Below are positions 24,650-32,857 of a stretch of DNA of 64,000 bases, one piece after another; within the stretch, counting starts at the first letter, position 1; every line of letters begins with the position of its first letter. The notes under the pieces are model-generated. The model saw nothing but the letters and a program-made list of their open reading frames with translations. It did not search any database and was not told the DNA's origin. Source of the stretch: Dechloromonas sp. H13. GTDB lineage: Bacteria; Pseudomonadota; Gammaproteobacteria; Burkholderiales; Rhodocyclaceae. The position numbers and the translations under genes were made by a program. The stretch spans positions 1 to 64,000 of the forward strand of contig NZ_SSXX01000007.1 of NCBI RefSeq assembly GCF_009469615.1, given 5' to 3'.

Positions 24650-25234
24650 ATGAATAAAGGTATCGAAAAACTGAAGGAAGAACTCCTGGCCGCACTGCCA
24701 CCCACCCTCTTCTTCTTCATCGCTCTGCACATCATCGGGCTGGTCAGGGCGCTCATGACACAGGGCACGGGGCTGCCGGTCACGTCATCCGCCCAAATCG
24801 CACTCGCCGCGCTGATCCTTGGCAAGGCGGTCCTGCTCGCCGACCTTTGGCCGCCGATCAATCGATTTCCGGAGAAGCCGCTGGCTTACAACATCGTCTG
24901 GAAAACCGTCATTTACTATGCGGTCGCAAGCTTCATCCATTATCTGGAGCGACTTTATGACTTCGCCAAGGAGGCCGGCGGAATCGTTCCCGGCAACGAA
25001 AAGCTGCTGTCCGAAATCGTGTGGCCGCATTTCTGGGCGCTCCAGATCATCCTGCTGGTCATCATCCTCAACTACTGCGTGATCAGGGAACTGGGCCGGA
25101 TACTTGGTGAAAGACGCATGCTTCGAATGTTCTTTCAGCAACCCGCAGCAGTGAGTGCAGAAGAGCGCGAAGTCTCGCGCGCACGGGAACTCCGTGACGC
25201 CCACGAGGTGGGCAATCCAATAAAAAGACACTGA
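24650..25234 (+). CDS. Hypothetical multi-pass membrane protein
   Basis: A 194-residue protein with about four hydrophobic segments (roughly 14-36, 45-67, 80-105 and 122-148). The first is LPPTLFFFIALHIIGLVRAL. The tail, RMFFQQPAAVSAEEREVSRA, is charged and probably cytoplasmic. GGAG is well placed before the ATG. I do not recognise a family. The codon and base composition are less GC-rich than in neighbouring core genes, and it sits next to the accessory region, so it may have been acquired. No neighbour suggests a job. Confidence 0.6.
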   Translation: MNKGIEKLKEELLAALPPTLFFFIALHIIGLVRALMTQGTGLPVTSSAQIALAALILGKAVLLADLWPPINRFPEKPLAYNIVWKTVIYYAVASFIHYLERLYDFAKEAGGIVPGNEKLLSEIVWPHFWALQIILLVIILNYCVIRELGRILGERRMLRMFFQQPAAVSAEEREVSRARELRDAHEVGNPIKRH

Positions 25235-25683
25235 GCACACGTTGCTTCCAGGGGGACGGCTTGCCAACTCGAGCGCACAGGGCTGCAAGAGGCGGGGACG
25301 GTAGTTGCCCCTTCGTGCCAAGCGTTTGTTCGAGCCGAACGCTCATGCCCGGACCACTGCATGGCCTACTATTACCACCACTCGAGACGCGGCACCCCTC
25401 GGGCCGGCACGGCCAACTTCCGGTCCTCGGCCAAAGCGGACTTTGGGACTTCGACAATAACTAGACCGCAATGCGGCTGGTACCGGCCGTTCGGCTCGCT
25501 ACGGTCATTGTGCGTCCCCGCCCAGCTTTGCCAACGCCTGTTCTTATGCCATTGCTCGCAAAACGTCCGACAGCCAGCGCTTCGCGGGCCTCAGGTGGGA
25601 AAGGGCTGCGCATGCCGTACCGCGCGAAGGGCAGTTGCGCACAGGCTCCTAATTGACGTGGGCTGCAGAGCGTGGATGCTTAA
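25235..25683. other. Intergenic boundary of the second accessory region
   Basis: About 450 bases with no supported gene. Short reading frames occur but have no family features and overlap one another on both strands. ACCGGCCGTTCGG (25482-25494) is related to GCGGCCGTTCGAG (29268-29280), AACGGCCATTCGACA (30633-30647) and ACCGGCCGTTCAACT (30680-30694) on the other side of the caspase operon. No tRNA or integrase is nearby. Confidence 0.45.
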
Positions 25684-25711
25684 TTGACTGCGGTTAAATA
25701 CTTTCTATACT
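25684..25711 (+). promoter_or_regulatory. Sigma70 promoter of the caspase operon
   Basis: TTGACT (-35, 25684-25689), 16-base spacer, TATACT (-10, 25706-25711). Both hexamers are one mismatch or less from consensus in an otherwise GC-rich chromosome. The expected transcript start near 25718 leaves a leader of about 50 bases before the preferred ATG 25769 and only 12 before the earlier ATG 25730. That supports the later start. Confidence 0.7.
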
Positions 25712-25768
25712 TGATTGCACTCTTGACGAATGCAGCGGGTAGGCACATGGACTGAAAGGGCGCGTACT

Positions 25769-26920
25769 ATGCCGTCACTGATCAATGAAGACCTCACTCG
25801 CTCGGGCACACATGCGCTCGTAATCGGGGTCAGCTGCTACCTGCATTTCGCCGATGGCAGTGAGCCTACCGCGAACGGTAGCGACTTCGGAATGGAGCAG
25901 CTTTCAGCCGCCGCACGATCGGCGTCGGAGTTCGCGGCGTGGCTGCTCGGGCCGTATCGCCGTTCGGGGTCGGAGCTAAAGAGCCTGCGCGTGTTGCTGT
26001 CGCCGGCGGTCGGTGAGGTGATTGCCCCATCGGTAGCGGCGTTGCTGAAAGACGATTACAGCGCAACAGTCGGCAACGCCAAGATCGCAATTAGCGAGTT
26101 TCGCGCTGCCTGCGCCAGTCACCGAGATAACGTAGCCATCGTTTATGTGGCTGGCCACGGTATTCAACTCACCAAGACGGGCGCCATCCTCCTGCTCAGC
26201 GACTTTGGGAGTAACGCGCATCTTGCGCGCTTGGAAGGAGCTCTAGATATGGCGGGCATCCATGCCGGATTCAACCACCCATCCGCGCCGCGCACGCAAT
26301 TCTGGTTCGTGGATGCCTGTCGCCAGAAGCCTGCGATTGCACGGCGCTTCGAATCGCTCGAGGGGGCCCTTAAGCTCGACGTGCCGCTCGGCGACACGGA
26401 GTCTTCGCCGATGTTTCTCGCGGCCACCACTGGGTGCCAAGCGTATGCACGCCCGGGCGGTTTGACGCTGTTCAACGAGGCGCTCATGTGGGCGCTTGGC
26501 GGTGCTGCTGCAGCCGGGCCGGACGAGCAAACGCCGAGTTGGCACGTGCCGGTCACGCAGCTGATTCGTCGACTGCCCGAGCGAGTTAAGGCCCTTGCGC
26601 TGGCCGAGGGAGCCGAGCAGTCGGTCGACATCGCCGGCAAGGTCCACGAGGCGGTGTTCCATGAACTGTCGAGACCACCCACAGTTGACCTTCATATTGA
26701 TGTGCGGCCGGAACCAGCACGTACATTGAGTCGCGGAACGTTACTGCAAAATGGAACCACTCTGGTGGTCAACGACTACTCGGCCTGGCCTCTGAGCAAA
26801 CTGGTGGATGCGGGCCTCTACTTACTTAATATTAAGTCGAGTCCGCCTTACCAGGATCGTAGCGGGATCATTGACGTCAAGCCACCCGCTGCGACCAAGG
26901 ATTTCGAGGTGAGCCCATGA
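25769..26920 (+). CDS. Caspase-like peptidase (C14 family) with C-terminal beta-rich module
   Basis: A 383-residue predicted cysteine protease. The caspase-fold core begins with strand HALVIGVSCY. The catalytic His130 follows the hydrophobic strand VAIVYVAGHG, and Cys184 sits in WFVDACRQK; this His/Cys arrangement is that of bacterial caspase homologues. After about residue 310 a beta-rich module follows (VDLHIDV, GTTLVVND, LVDAGLYLLNIK), resembling a PEGA-like sandwich and similar to the start of the next protein. ATG 25769 is chosen because AAAGGG precedes it and the upstream promoter leaves too short a leader for ATG 25730. Its stop overlaps the next start as ATGA. No signal peptide is visible. 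Cleavage targets are unknown. Confidence 0.85.
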   Translation: MPSLINEDLTRSGTHALVIGVSCYLHFADGSEPTANGSDFGMEQLSAAARSASEFAAWLLGPYRRSGSELKSLRVLLSPAVGEVIAPSVAALLKDDYSATVGNAKIAISEFRAACASHRDNVAIVYVAGHGIQLTKTGAILLLSDFGSNAHLARLEGALDMAGIHAGFNHPSAPRTQFWFVDACRQKPAIARRFESLEGALKLDVPLGDTESSPMFLAATTGCQAYARPGGLTLFNEALMWALGGAAAAGPDEQTPSWHVPVTQLIRRLPERVKALALAEGAEQSVDIAGKVHEAVFHELSRPPTVDLHIDVRPEPARTLSRGTLLQNGTTLVVNDYSAWPLSKLVDAGLYLLNIKSSPPYQDRSGIIDVKPPAATKDFEVSP

Positions 26921-28047
26921 TCAAAATAAACGATCCCGTTCCGCTTGGCAGCATTGACGTGAGTGTGGCTTCGGATTCGATGTTCCTTGGCCAGCGAGTG
27001 CCTATAGAAATCCGCGACAGCGAACTGCGGCTCGTCACCAAGGAGACATCGTCGCGATCGCTGGAATTGCCTGAGGGCCTGTATCAGGTCAGTGCCGTAC
27101 TAGAGGACGGACGCAAACACAGCTCACTGGTGCAGGTGAGGGGCGGCCAGCAGACTTTGGTGAGCATTGCAGCCGAGCAGAGTGCGGCAAATGCGAGCAG
27201 AGTGGCGAGCGATAGCGAGTCGGCTACGGCGCCCGTTGAAGTGCCGCGATACCGGCGTCCGCAGTTTACGCGGAGCATGGAGGCTGCGGCTGTGCAAGGC
27301 ACGGAGATCGAGGTCGAGAACGCGGCGGACTCGCAACTGCTCGAGGTACTCGGCGCCAATCTGTCACGGGAGACCCGCACGCTGAGGATATTCCAGTGCG
27401 AACCACAACTTACCTCGGTTGCAAGTGCGTTGCTGCAGATCGGGCAGCGTCGCTTGCGCATCAGCCTGCCAATCAGTCCAGCGAATTGGACGCCGTCGGG
27501 GTCGTGTGCGGTCCGCGTGGAGTCCACGCCAACCGGTATCCACCTGCAGGCATGGATCTCGCCAGAGCGCACCGTGGCTAACGCGCTGCAGAACATGCTG
27601 AGTGGGGGCTATGTGATCGAGGCGGCGACGGTGGCCGACGACGCGGTGGACCTGCTGCAGGCCAAGTATTCCGATCCGGCCGGTGCCGTGCTCGGGGCGC
27701 TGATTCTGCTTAAGACCGGCCGCCTGCAGCGTTGGACATCCTGGGTAGAGAACCTCGCGCGCGACTTTGCTTGGTTGCCCGACGGTAAGGTGCTGCTCGC
27801 GCAGTTGGCGGTGGAGCGGGGCTCGGCGTCGGATCGAGAGTTGTCGCTGGCGCTCGAGGCAAGCCAGCAACGGATGATGTACACCGAATGTCATTCTCTG
27901 TTGCTCGACCTACTGAGGCGCTGGCCACGGGAGGAAGCACGCCGCGAAGATCGCCAGGCGGCAATCAAGCGTCTAACGGACGATATGCCAGATGTTGACT
28001 GGGAGTCGATCTGCCTGACTCACGCGCTCCCCGGTTGGGAACGTTGA
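26917..28047 (+). CDS. Caspase-operon partner: beta-rich N-terminal module plus helical C-terminal domain
   Basis: A 376-residue protein of unknown function. Residues about 8-85 form a beta-rich module (GSIDVSV, RVPIEIRD, LPEGLYQVSAVL, SLVQVRGG) that parallels the C-terminus of the preceding caspase-like protein. A variable Ser/Ala-rich linker follows. The C-terminal half, from about residue 235, is helical and repeat-like: DPAGAVLGALILLKTGRLQR, then FAWLPDGKVLLAQLAVERGS. I have an impression of similar segments next to caspase or CHAT peptidase genes, which would need a search. It could be an adaptor that docks the peptidase. Its ends overlap both neighbours (ATGA and TGATG). Confidence 0.7.
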   Translation: MIKINDPVPLGSIDVSVASDSMFLGQRVPIEIRDSELRLVTKETSSRSLELPEGLYQVSAVLEDGRKHSSLVQVRGGQQTLVSIAAEQSAANASRVASDSESATAPVEVPRYRRPQFTRSMEAAAVQGTEIEVENAADSQLLEVLGANLSRETRTLRIFQCEPQLTSVASALLQIGQRRLRISLPISPANWTPSGSCAVRVESTPTGIHLQAWISPERTVANALQNMLSGGYVIEAATVADDAVDLLQAKYSDPAGAVLGALILLKTGRLQRWTSWVENLARDFAWLPDGKVLLAQLAVERGSASDRELSLALEASQQRMMYTECHSLLLDLLRRWPREEARREDRQAAIKRLTDDMPDVDWESICLTHALPGWER

Positions 28048-29135
28048 TGCTGTCCGTACGACTGCTGCCCGCTAGACAGGGCGATGCGATCTGGATCTGC
28101 TGGGGAGCGGAGGAACACCCGTACCAACTGCTGATCGATATGGGAACCGAGGGAGTCGGCGAACAGGTCCGGGAGCGTATCTTGGCGCTGCCGGAAGTGC
28201 GACGCCGATTCGAACTGCTGGTGGTGACTCACGTCGATCGCGACCATATTGGCGGGGTGCTGACAGCACTTGCAGAGGCCGATCCGATTGCGGGGCTTGT
28301 CATCGGCGACGTGTGGTTCAACGGCTATCCGCATCTCAAGGGCGGATCTGTGTCGTCCGCGCTGGAGTCGATGGGTCCCGCGCAAGGGGCGCGTCTAGGC
28401 AACTGGTTGAAGGACATGCCGTGGAACCGTGCGTTCCAGGGCGCACCCGTGCAGCGGGTCCCTGGGGAGGACTTGAAGCGAATTACGCTTGTGGATGATC
28501 TTGTGTTGACCGTGCTCGGGCCAACGCCGCAGCGCCTCCTCGAGCTTGAACCAGTGTGGGTCGAGGAAGTCGAGGCTGCCATCGGCAAGGGCAGCCTGCA
28601 ACGCGAGGTGGCCGGACTGGAGCCGATGGGGTCGAAGACACCCCCGAACCTTGAGGATCGGCACGACCTTGAGATGCTCGCCGAGACACGCACCGACCGG
28701 GACAAGAGCGAGGCCAACGGCAGCAGTATCGTGCTGCTGCTAGAGTACCGCGATAGGTCGGTGCTGCTCGCCGGCGATGCATTTGGCAGCGACCTGATTG
28801 AAGGCATTGGGGCGTTGGGCGGCAGCGGGCGGCTCAAGCTCGATGCATTCAAGTTGCCGCACCACTGCAGCCAGAGCAATATCGTTTCGGATCTGGTCAG
28901 TGCAGTGGATTGCGGGTGCTGGCTCGTGTCCACCGACGGCACGCAATTCCGCCACCCTGACCCGGTGGCGCTCGCCCGAATCATCTGCCATGCACAGCCG
29001 AACTCGCCACTGCTTGCGTTCAACGTTAAAAGCAAGTACAGCGGTTGGTGGGACAGCGACAAGTGGCGGGAGATGTTTAACTACCGCACCCGCTATGGCA
29101 GCGATGCAGCAGGTTTTGAATTGCGGTTGGATTGA
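28047..29135 (+). CDS. ComEC/Rec2-type metallo-beta-lactamase-fold hydrolase
   Basis: A 362-residue protein lacking membrane helices. Metal ligands visible are His62, Asp64, Asp66 and His67 in THVDRDHIGG, Asp244 in LLAGDAFG, and His272 in KLPHHCSQSN. THxDxDHxGG and LPHHxS are the signature of the MBL domain found at the C-terminus of the DNA-uptake protein ComEC, rather than of true beta-lactamases. Such domains hydrolyse phosphodiester or nucleotide substrates. The start ATG overlaps the previous stop as TGATG, so production is coupled to the two upstream proteins. The substrate is unknown. An IS30 element follows 265 bases downstream. Confidence 0.88.
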   Translation: MLSVRLLPARQGDAIWICWGAEEHPYQLLIDMGTEGVGEQVRERILALPEVRRRFELLVVTHVDRDHIGGVLTALAEADPIAGLVIGDVWFNGYPHLKGGSVSSALESMGPAQGARLGNWLKDMPWNRAFQGAPVQRVPGEDLKRITLVDDLVLTVLGPTPQRLLELEPVWVEEVEAAIGKGSLQREVAGLEPMGSKTPPNLEDRHDLEMLAETRTDRDKSEANGSSIVLLLEYRDRSVLLAGDAFGSDLIEGIGALGGSGRLKLDAFKLPHHCSQSNIVSDLVSAVDCGCWLVSTDGTQFRHPDPVALARIICHAQPNSPLLAFNVKSKYSGWWDSDKWREMFNYRTRYGSDAAGFELRLD

Positions 29136-29400
29136 GTTACTGCGAAGCTCAGCCGTGCTCGGATCGGATGTCCGACTGCCGTTGACGTTCGTCATTCCTA
29201 AACTTCCGCTTTCCCAACTCGGCTATTTCCGCTTGGGGGCTTGAGCACCTGTTCGTCGGATAAGGAAGCGGCCGTTCGAGGCCATCGTTGGCTATAGGGC
29301 CGCTTACCGCCAGGTTGCTGCCAGACTACCGCGTTAGGGTGAAGGTCCGCAGTGGCCGGGTGCCGCCTGTTGCCGCTGACATGAGGCAGTAGTTCGGTGC
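29136..29400. other. Gap between MBL gene and IS30
   Basis: About 265 bases without a supported gene or clear terminator. It contains GCGGCCGTTCGAG at 29268-29280, one of four related motifs around the caspase operon. It ends in GC, which is duplicated after the IS30 element. Confidence 0.45.
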
Positions 29401-30623
29401 GGATTCAACCGGTGGATGCAACGGTTTGATAAAAACGCTGTGCCGGTGTTTCGTAGTTTAGTGTTTTGCGTGGGCGCTCATTCAATTTCCGGGCGATGGC
29501 ACTCAGCTTTGCTTGTGAATAGGGGGACAGGTCAATTCCCTTGGGGAAATACTGGCGCAGCAGCCCATTGGTGTTCTCATTCGTTCCTCGTTGCCAAGGA
29601 TGATGGGGATCGCAGAAGTAGACTTGGATATCGGTCGCCAGCGTGAACCGCTTGTGGCCGGCCATTTCCTTGCCGCGATCCCAGGTCAGTGATTTATAGA
29701 GTTCTTGCGGCAATTTGCGAGCGTTTTTGATCAAGGCGTTGGTGACGGTCCCGGTATCTTTGCCGGAGAGCTTGACCAGCATCAGGTAGCGCGACTGACG
29801 TTCGACGAGTGTCGCAATCTGACTGTTCTTGCTGCCGCACAGCAGATCACCTTCCCAATGCCCCGGAACCGCGCGATCATCTGCCGTGGCTGGCCGTTCG
29901 CTGATTGATACGGCATCGACGATGCGGCCGTGGTCGCCGGTCTTTTGTGTGTGATGGCGAGAGCGACGCATGCTTCTCGTCCGCCGCAAATACGCCAGCA
30001 ACTCCTTCTTCAGAGCGCCTCGGGTTTGAATATAGAGGGTGCGATAGATCGTCTCGTGTGACACCTGATGACTCGCATTGTCTGGATAGGTCCGCTTGAG
30101 CCAGCCAGCAATCTGTTCTGGTGACCACAGCGAGTGCAGCTTGTTCGCCACTATATGCGCCAGCCCAGGGTTCTCCGCCAGCTTGCAAGGTTTGGGGCGA
30201 AGTGCCCGAGCCCAGGTCGCCTGGTCAGCCTGAGTCGCTCGGTAACACTCACGGCCACCATTACGTTTGACTTCGCGACTGACGGTGGAGGGTGCTCGTC
30301 CCAATTGCGCAGCGAGCGCACGGATGGAACACCCTGCCACCAAACCTCGGGAAATCTCCTCCCGTTCAGACAGCGTGAGCGAGCGTTTGGCGCGACATCG
30401 GGGCGCCGGCGGTATGCCACCTGTCTCGGCCAGGATTCGCTGAACCGATGAGTGGTTCCGATCAAACAGCTGGGCAATCTTTTGAAGGGAGTCACCTTTA
30501 CGCCAGCGCTCCCACATCAACGCCTTCTGGCTGTCCGAGTAATAGATCCGGGGCCTCTGCTTCATTTGCAACACTCCTTCTGCTGACGCAGTTGCTAGTG
30601 TGTTGCATCCACCGGTTGAATCC
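29401..30623 (-). mobile_element. IS30-family insertion sequence, complete
   Basis: A 1223-bp element with perfect 22-bp terminal inverted repeats (29401-29422 and 30602-30623; outer bases GGATTCAACCGG). The flanking bases GC at 29399-29400 and 30624-30625 form a 2-bp target duplication, normal for IS30. A single transposase gene fills the element, with its stop codon inside the left repeat. Everything needed for mobility looks intact, suggesting a recent insertion downstream of the caspase operon. Confidence 0.93.
29405..30565 (-). CDS. IS30-family transposase
   Basis: A 386-residue DDE transposase. An N-terminal pair of helix-turn-helix regions (KIAQLFDRNHSSVQRILAET and SIRALAAQLGRAPSTVSREV) binds the ends. 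The catalytic residues are Asp in PGHWEGDLLCG, Asp in SLTWDRGKEM, and Glu in GTNENTNGLLRQYFPKG, the IS30 signature. ATG 30565 is chosen because AAGGAG lies eight bases upstream. The stop codon lies within the terminal repeat. The frame is complete with no disruption, so the enzyme is probably active. Confidence 0.95.
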   Translation of the reverse strand: MKQRPRIYYSDSQKALMWERWRKGDSLQKIAQLFDRNHSSVQRILAETGGIPPAPRCRAKRSLTLSEREEISRGLVAGCSIRALAAQLGRAPSTVSREVKRNGGRECYRATQADQATWARALRPKPCKLAENPGLAHIVANKLHSLWSPEQIAGWLKRTYPDNASHQVSHETIYRTLYIQTRGALKKELLAYLRRTRSMRRSRHHTQKTGDHGRIVDAVSISERPATADDRAVPGHWEGDLLCGSKNSQIATLVERQSRYLMLVKLSGKDTGTVTNALIKNARKLPQELYKSLTWDRGKEMAGHKRFTLATDIQVYFCDPHHPWQRGTNENTNGLLRQYFPKGIDLSPYSQAKLSAIARKLNERPRKTLNYETPAQRFYQTVASTG

Positions 30624-30764
30624 GCAGGCCATAACGGCCATTCGACAGCTTGGCCTGTCTCGGCTGCAGTAAGACGGTTACCGGCCGTTCAACTTTGATC
30701 GATGCTGAACGTCAGCGTCTCTGTCCGTCGAACTTACGCTCCCGACCCAAGGGATAAAGGTGCG

Positions 30765-31778
30765 TCATCGAGTGAGATCGATCACTACCTTGCCGACGTG
30801 TTCTCCGCTTTTAAGGCGCTGAAAGGCTGCTTGATAGTCGGCAAACGGGAAGACTTGATCAAGGACAGGATGCACCTCGTGCAAGGCCATGGCTCGCAAC
30901 AACGCCTCGAAGGTTGCCCGAGATCCGATCGCCGTCCCGGCGACGTGGAGTGACTTGGAGAGAATGTCGATCGGAGGAAGCCCGCCACCGAAGCCGCTGG
31001 TGAACCCGACGAGCGAGATGTCGCCCCCGTTCCGAGTTGACGCCGCCGACTTCACGATCGTCTTTTCCCCAGCAATGTCTATGGTCTTGTCGACACCTCG
31101 TCCATCCGTCAGGGCGAGGATTTCCTTGTCCCAATCAGGATGCGATCGGTAGTTGACGACGGCTGCGGCCCCCAGCGCCTTGAGCCGCTCGGCCTTCGCG
31201 TCGGACGAGGTGATGGCGAGCACCTTCGCGCCGAACATCTTCGCGATCTGGAGCGAGAACAGCGCCACACCGCCGGTGCCCTGCACCAACACTGTCTCTC
31301 CTGCCTGAAGGGGCGACGATAGATTTAGCCCCGTCCAAGCCGTGACAGCTGCGCAAGGTAGCGATGCTGCCTCTGCGTAGGAGATATAGTCCGGCAGGTG
31401 GACGATGGCGTTCTCGTGCAACAGAATGTTCTCGGCAAGCCATCCGTCCGTCATGATGCCGAGGCTGTCAGCTTGATACTCCGGACGCGCAGATCCGGCA
31501 ATCCAGTGCTGGCAGCAGGACGCTGTCACACGGTCACCGACCTTCGTGCGTGTGACCGCGCGACCAACGGCCACCACTTCGCCGGCCCCGTCCGACAAGG
31601 GAACACCATTCGGCTTCGTCGGAGCGCCGTAGGCGTCATCAAGAATCGCCTGGTCGCGGAAGTTCAGCGACGCGGCATGAACTTTCACCACAACCTCATG
31701 GGGGCCTGGATTTGGCACCGCTTCATCATGTAGAGCCAAACCCGGCATGCGCTCAGATGTCCACCGAACTGCCTTCAT
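30765..31778 (-). CDS. MDR-family NAD(P)-dependent alcohol dehydrogenase / quinone oxidoreductase
   Basis: A 337-residue medium-chain dehydrogenase. The N-terminal GroES-like domain contains MKAVRWTSERMPGL and GAGEVVAVGRAVT. The Rossmann fold has VLVQGTGGVALFSLQIAKMF and the coenzyme loop SSDAKAERLKALGA. The structural and catalytic zinc cysteines of classical alcohol dehydrogenases are absent in this reading, which fits the quinone-oxidoreductase branch; the exact substrate is open. ATG 31778 gives the family length. It follows DUF1993 on the minus strand, and a LysR gene is divergent beyond it, so LysR-controlled expression is likely. Confidence 0.9.
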   Translation of the reverse strand: MKAVRWTSERMPGLALHDEAVPNPGPHEVVVKVHAASLNFRDQAILDDAYGAPTKPNGVPLSDGAGEVVAVGRAVTRTKVGDRVTASCCQHWIAGSARPEYQADSLGIMTDGWLAENILLHENAIVHLPDYISYAEAASLPCAAVTAWTGLNLSSPLQAGETVLVQGTGGVALFSLQIAKMFGAKVLAITSSDAKAERLKALGAAAVVNYRSHPDWDKEILALTDGRGVDKTIDIAGEKTIVKSAASTRNGGDISLVGFTSGFGGGLPPIDILSKSLHVAGTAIGSRATFEALLRAMALHEVHPVLDQVFPFADYQAAFQRLKSGEHVGKVVIDLTR

Positions 31779-31933
31779 CGTCGAAATCCTTGATTGAATA
31801 AAGTGAATACCCGGATGCAGACACCAACCGGGTTGTCGTCCTGGCAAGAAATCCAGAGTCGAATTGCCTTAGGCGACAAATTAGCGTTAAAAATGATCAT
31901 GACCAGTACACGCCAAGGCTTGGTTTTCTGCCC

Positions 31934-32431
31934 TTATCTCAGGAAAGGCAGTTGTCCGATATAGTCCATTTTCCCGATCCGAACATCTTTGTGGCGAAGG
32001 ATCGCGTATGCCGTCACCATATGAAAGTAGAAGTTCGGGACCGCGTGCTGGCAGAAATAATCCTTTCCAAGCAAAGCTCCGGCCCAGCCCTTGGGTGCAA
32101 CGATTCTTTCTTCCCAGCCGGCAAAGTCGCCTTCTTTCATTGATGCGACATAGCCGATCGTCTTTTCAATACGAGCCTTGAGTTCCGGGATGGTTTTCTC
32201 GGTATCTTCAAAACCCGTAGCCTGTTCACCGGTCAAGACCGCAGTGGCCAGCACTGCTGTATCACACGCCATCTGAACTTGGTTCGTGAGTGGCAACATA
32301 TCTGGCGACAGGCGCGAGTTCAGTAGAACCTCTGGCTCAAAGTTGTTCGCCTCAGCGTGCTGTTGCGCTTTATCCAGAAGACGGGAAAGGGTGTGGAGCA
32401 TTTTCTTGAATTGCGTGATCTGTGCGTACAT
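31934..32431 (-). CDS. DUF1993 family protein
   Basis: A 165-residue cytoplasmic protein. It matches DUF1993: MYAQITQFKKMLHTLSRLLDKA at the N-terminus, then RLSPDMLPLTNQVQMACDTA in the middle and PNFYFHMVTAYAILRHKDV near the end. The fold is a helical bundle related to DinB-like proteins; no activity is established. The start at 32431 is preceded by AGGAATATTT; an upstream in-frame start would add an unlikely leader. The gene is followed by the oxidoreductase gene, 155 bases away, and is divergent from a LysR regulator. Confidence 0.88.
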   Translation of the reverse strand: MYAQITQFKKMLHTLSRLLDKAQQHAEANNFEPEVLLNSRLSPDMLPLTNQVQMACDTAVLATAVLTGEQATGFEDTEKTIPELKARIEKTIGYVASMKEGDFAGWEERIVAPKGWAGALLGKDYFCQHAVPNFYFHMVTAYAILRHKDVRIGKMDYIGQLPFLR

Positions 32432-32857
32432 GGCAAATATTCCTGATTGAGTATTGATGAAGTTCTCGTGCATTGCTCAGATTGAGCACTCATGAGCATT
32501 TACTTCGTCTGGCTCCGATTGCTGCATGACGCACCATTCGAGACTTGGCGACTTACCCATTGCCGGCTTTCTCTCCTTGCCCCCCGCCACGGTCAGAGCC
32601 AGCGCAAGTTGTGAACGGGAAGGGGATGGCATGGGGTGACTCCTGAAACTGCTGGGATATGGGGATGTAGAAAGCGGCGCAGATCAAACGTCCGGTGCCT
32701 GCTTGCTGCTACGCGGCAAGGGTCTGCGTGAATGATGCTGCAAGAAATTACTTGAATAAATACTAGAATTTCAGCAACACTATTCGCCTATCGCGAACAA
32801 TCATTCGTCTTTCCTGAAGGTTTGGCAGGGGCTTCGGGTTTTAGTCAGGAGCAGGAA
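32432..32857. promoter_or_regulatory. Divergent control region between DUF1993 and LysR
   Basis: About 425 bases. TTCGC-CTATC-GCGAA (32783-32797) is a perfect inverted repeat with the T-N11-A form of LysR boxes, about 60 bases upstream of the regulator start. It sits in a more AT-rich stretch that likely holds the promoters. A 51-codon minus-strand frame (32477-32632) begins like a signal peptide but has no further support. Confidence 0.5.

Noticed and set aside
32477..32632. 51-codon minus-strand frame with a hydrophobic start
   Set aside because: Resembles a signal peptide only at its start, has no ribosome binding site of note, and lies in a control region.
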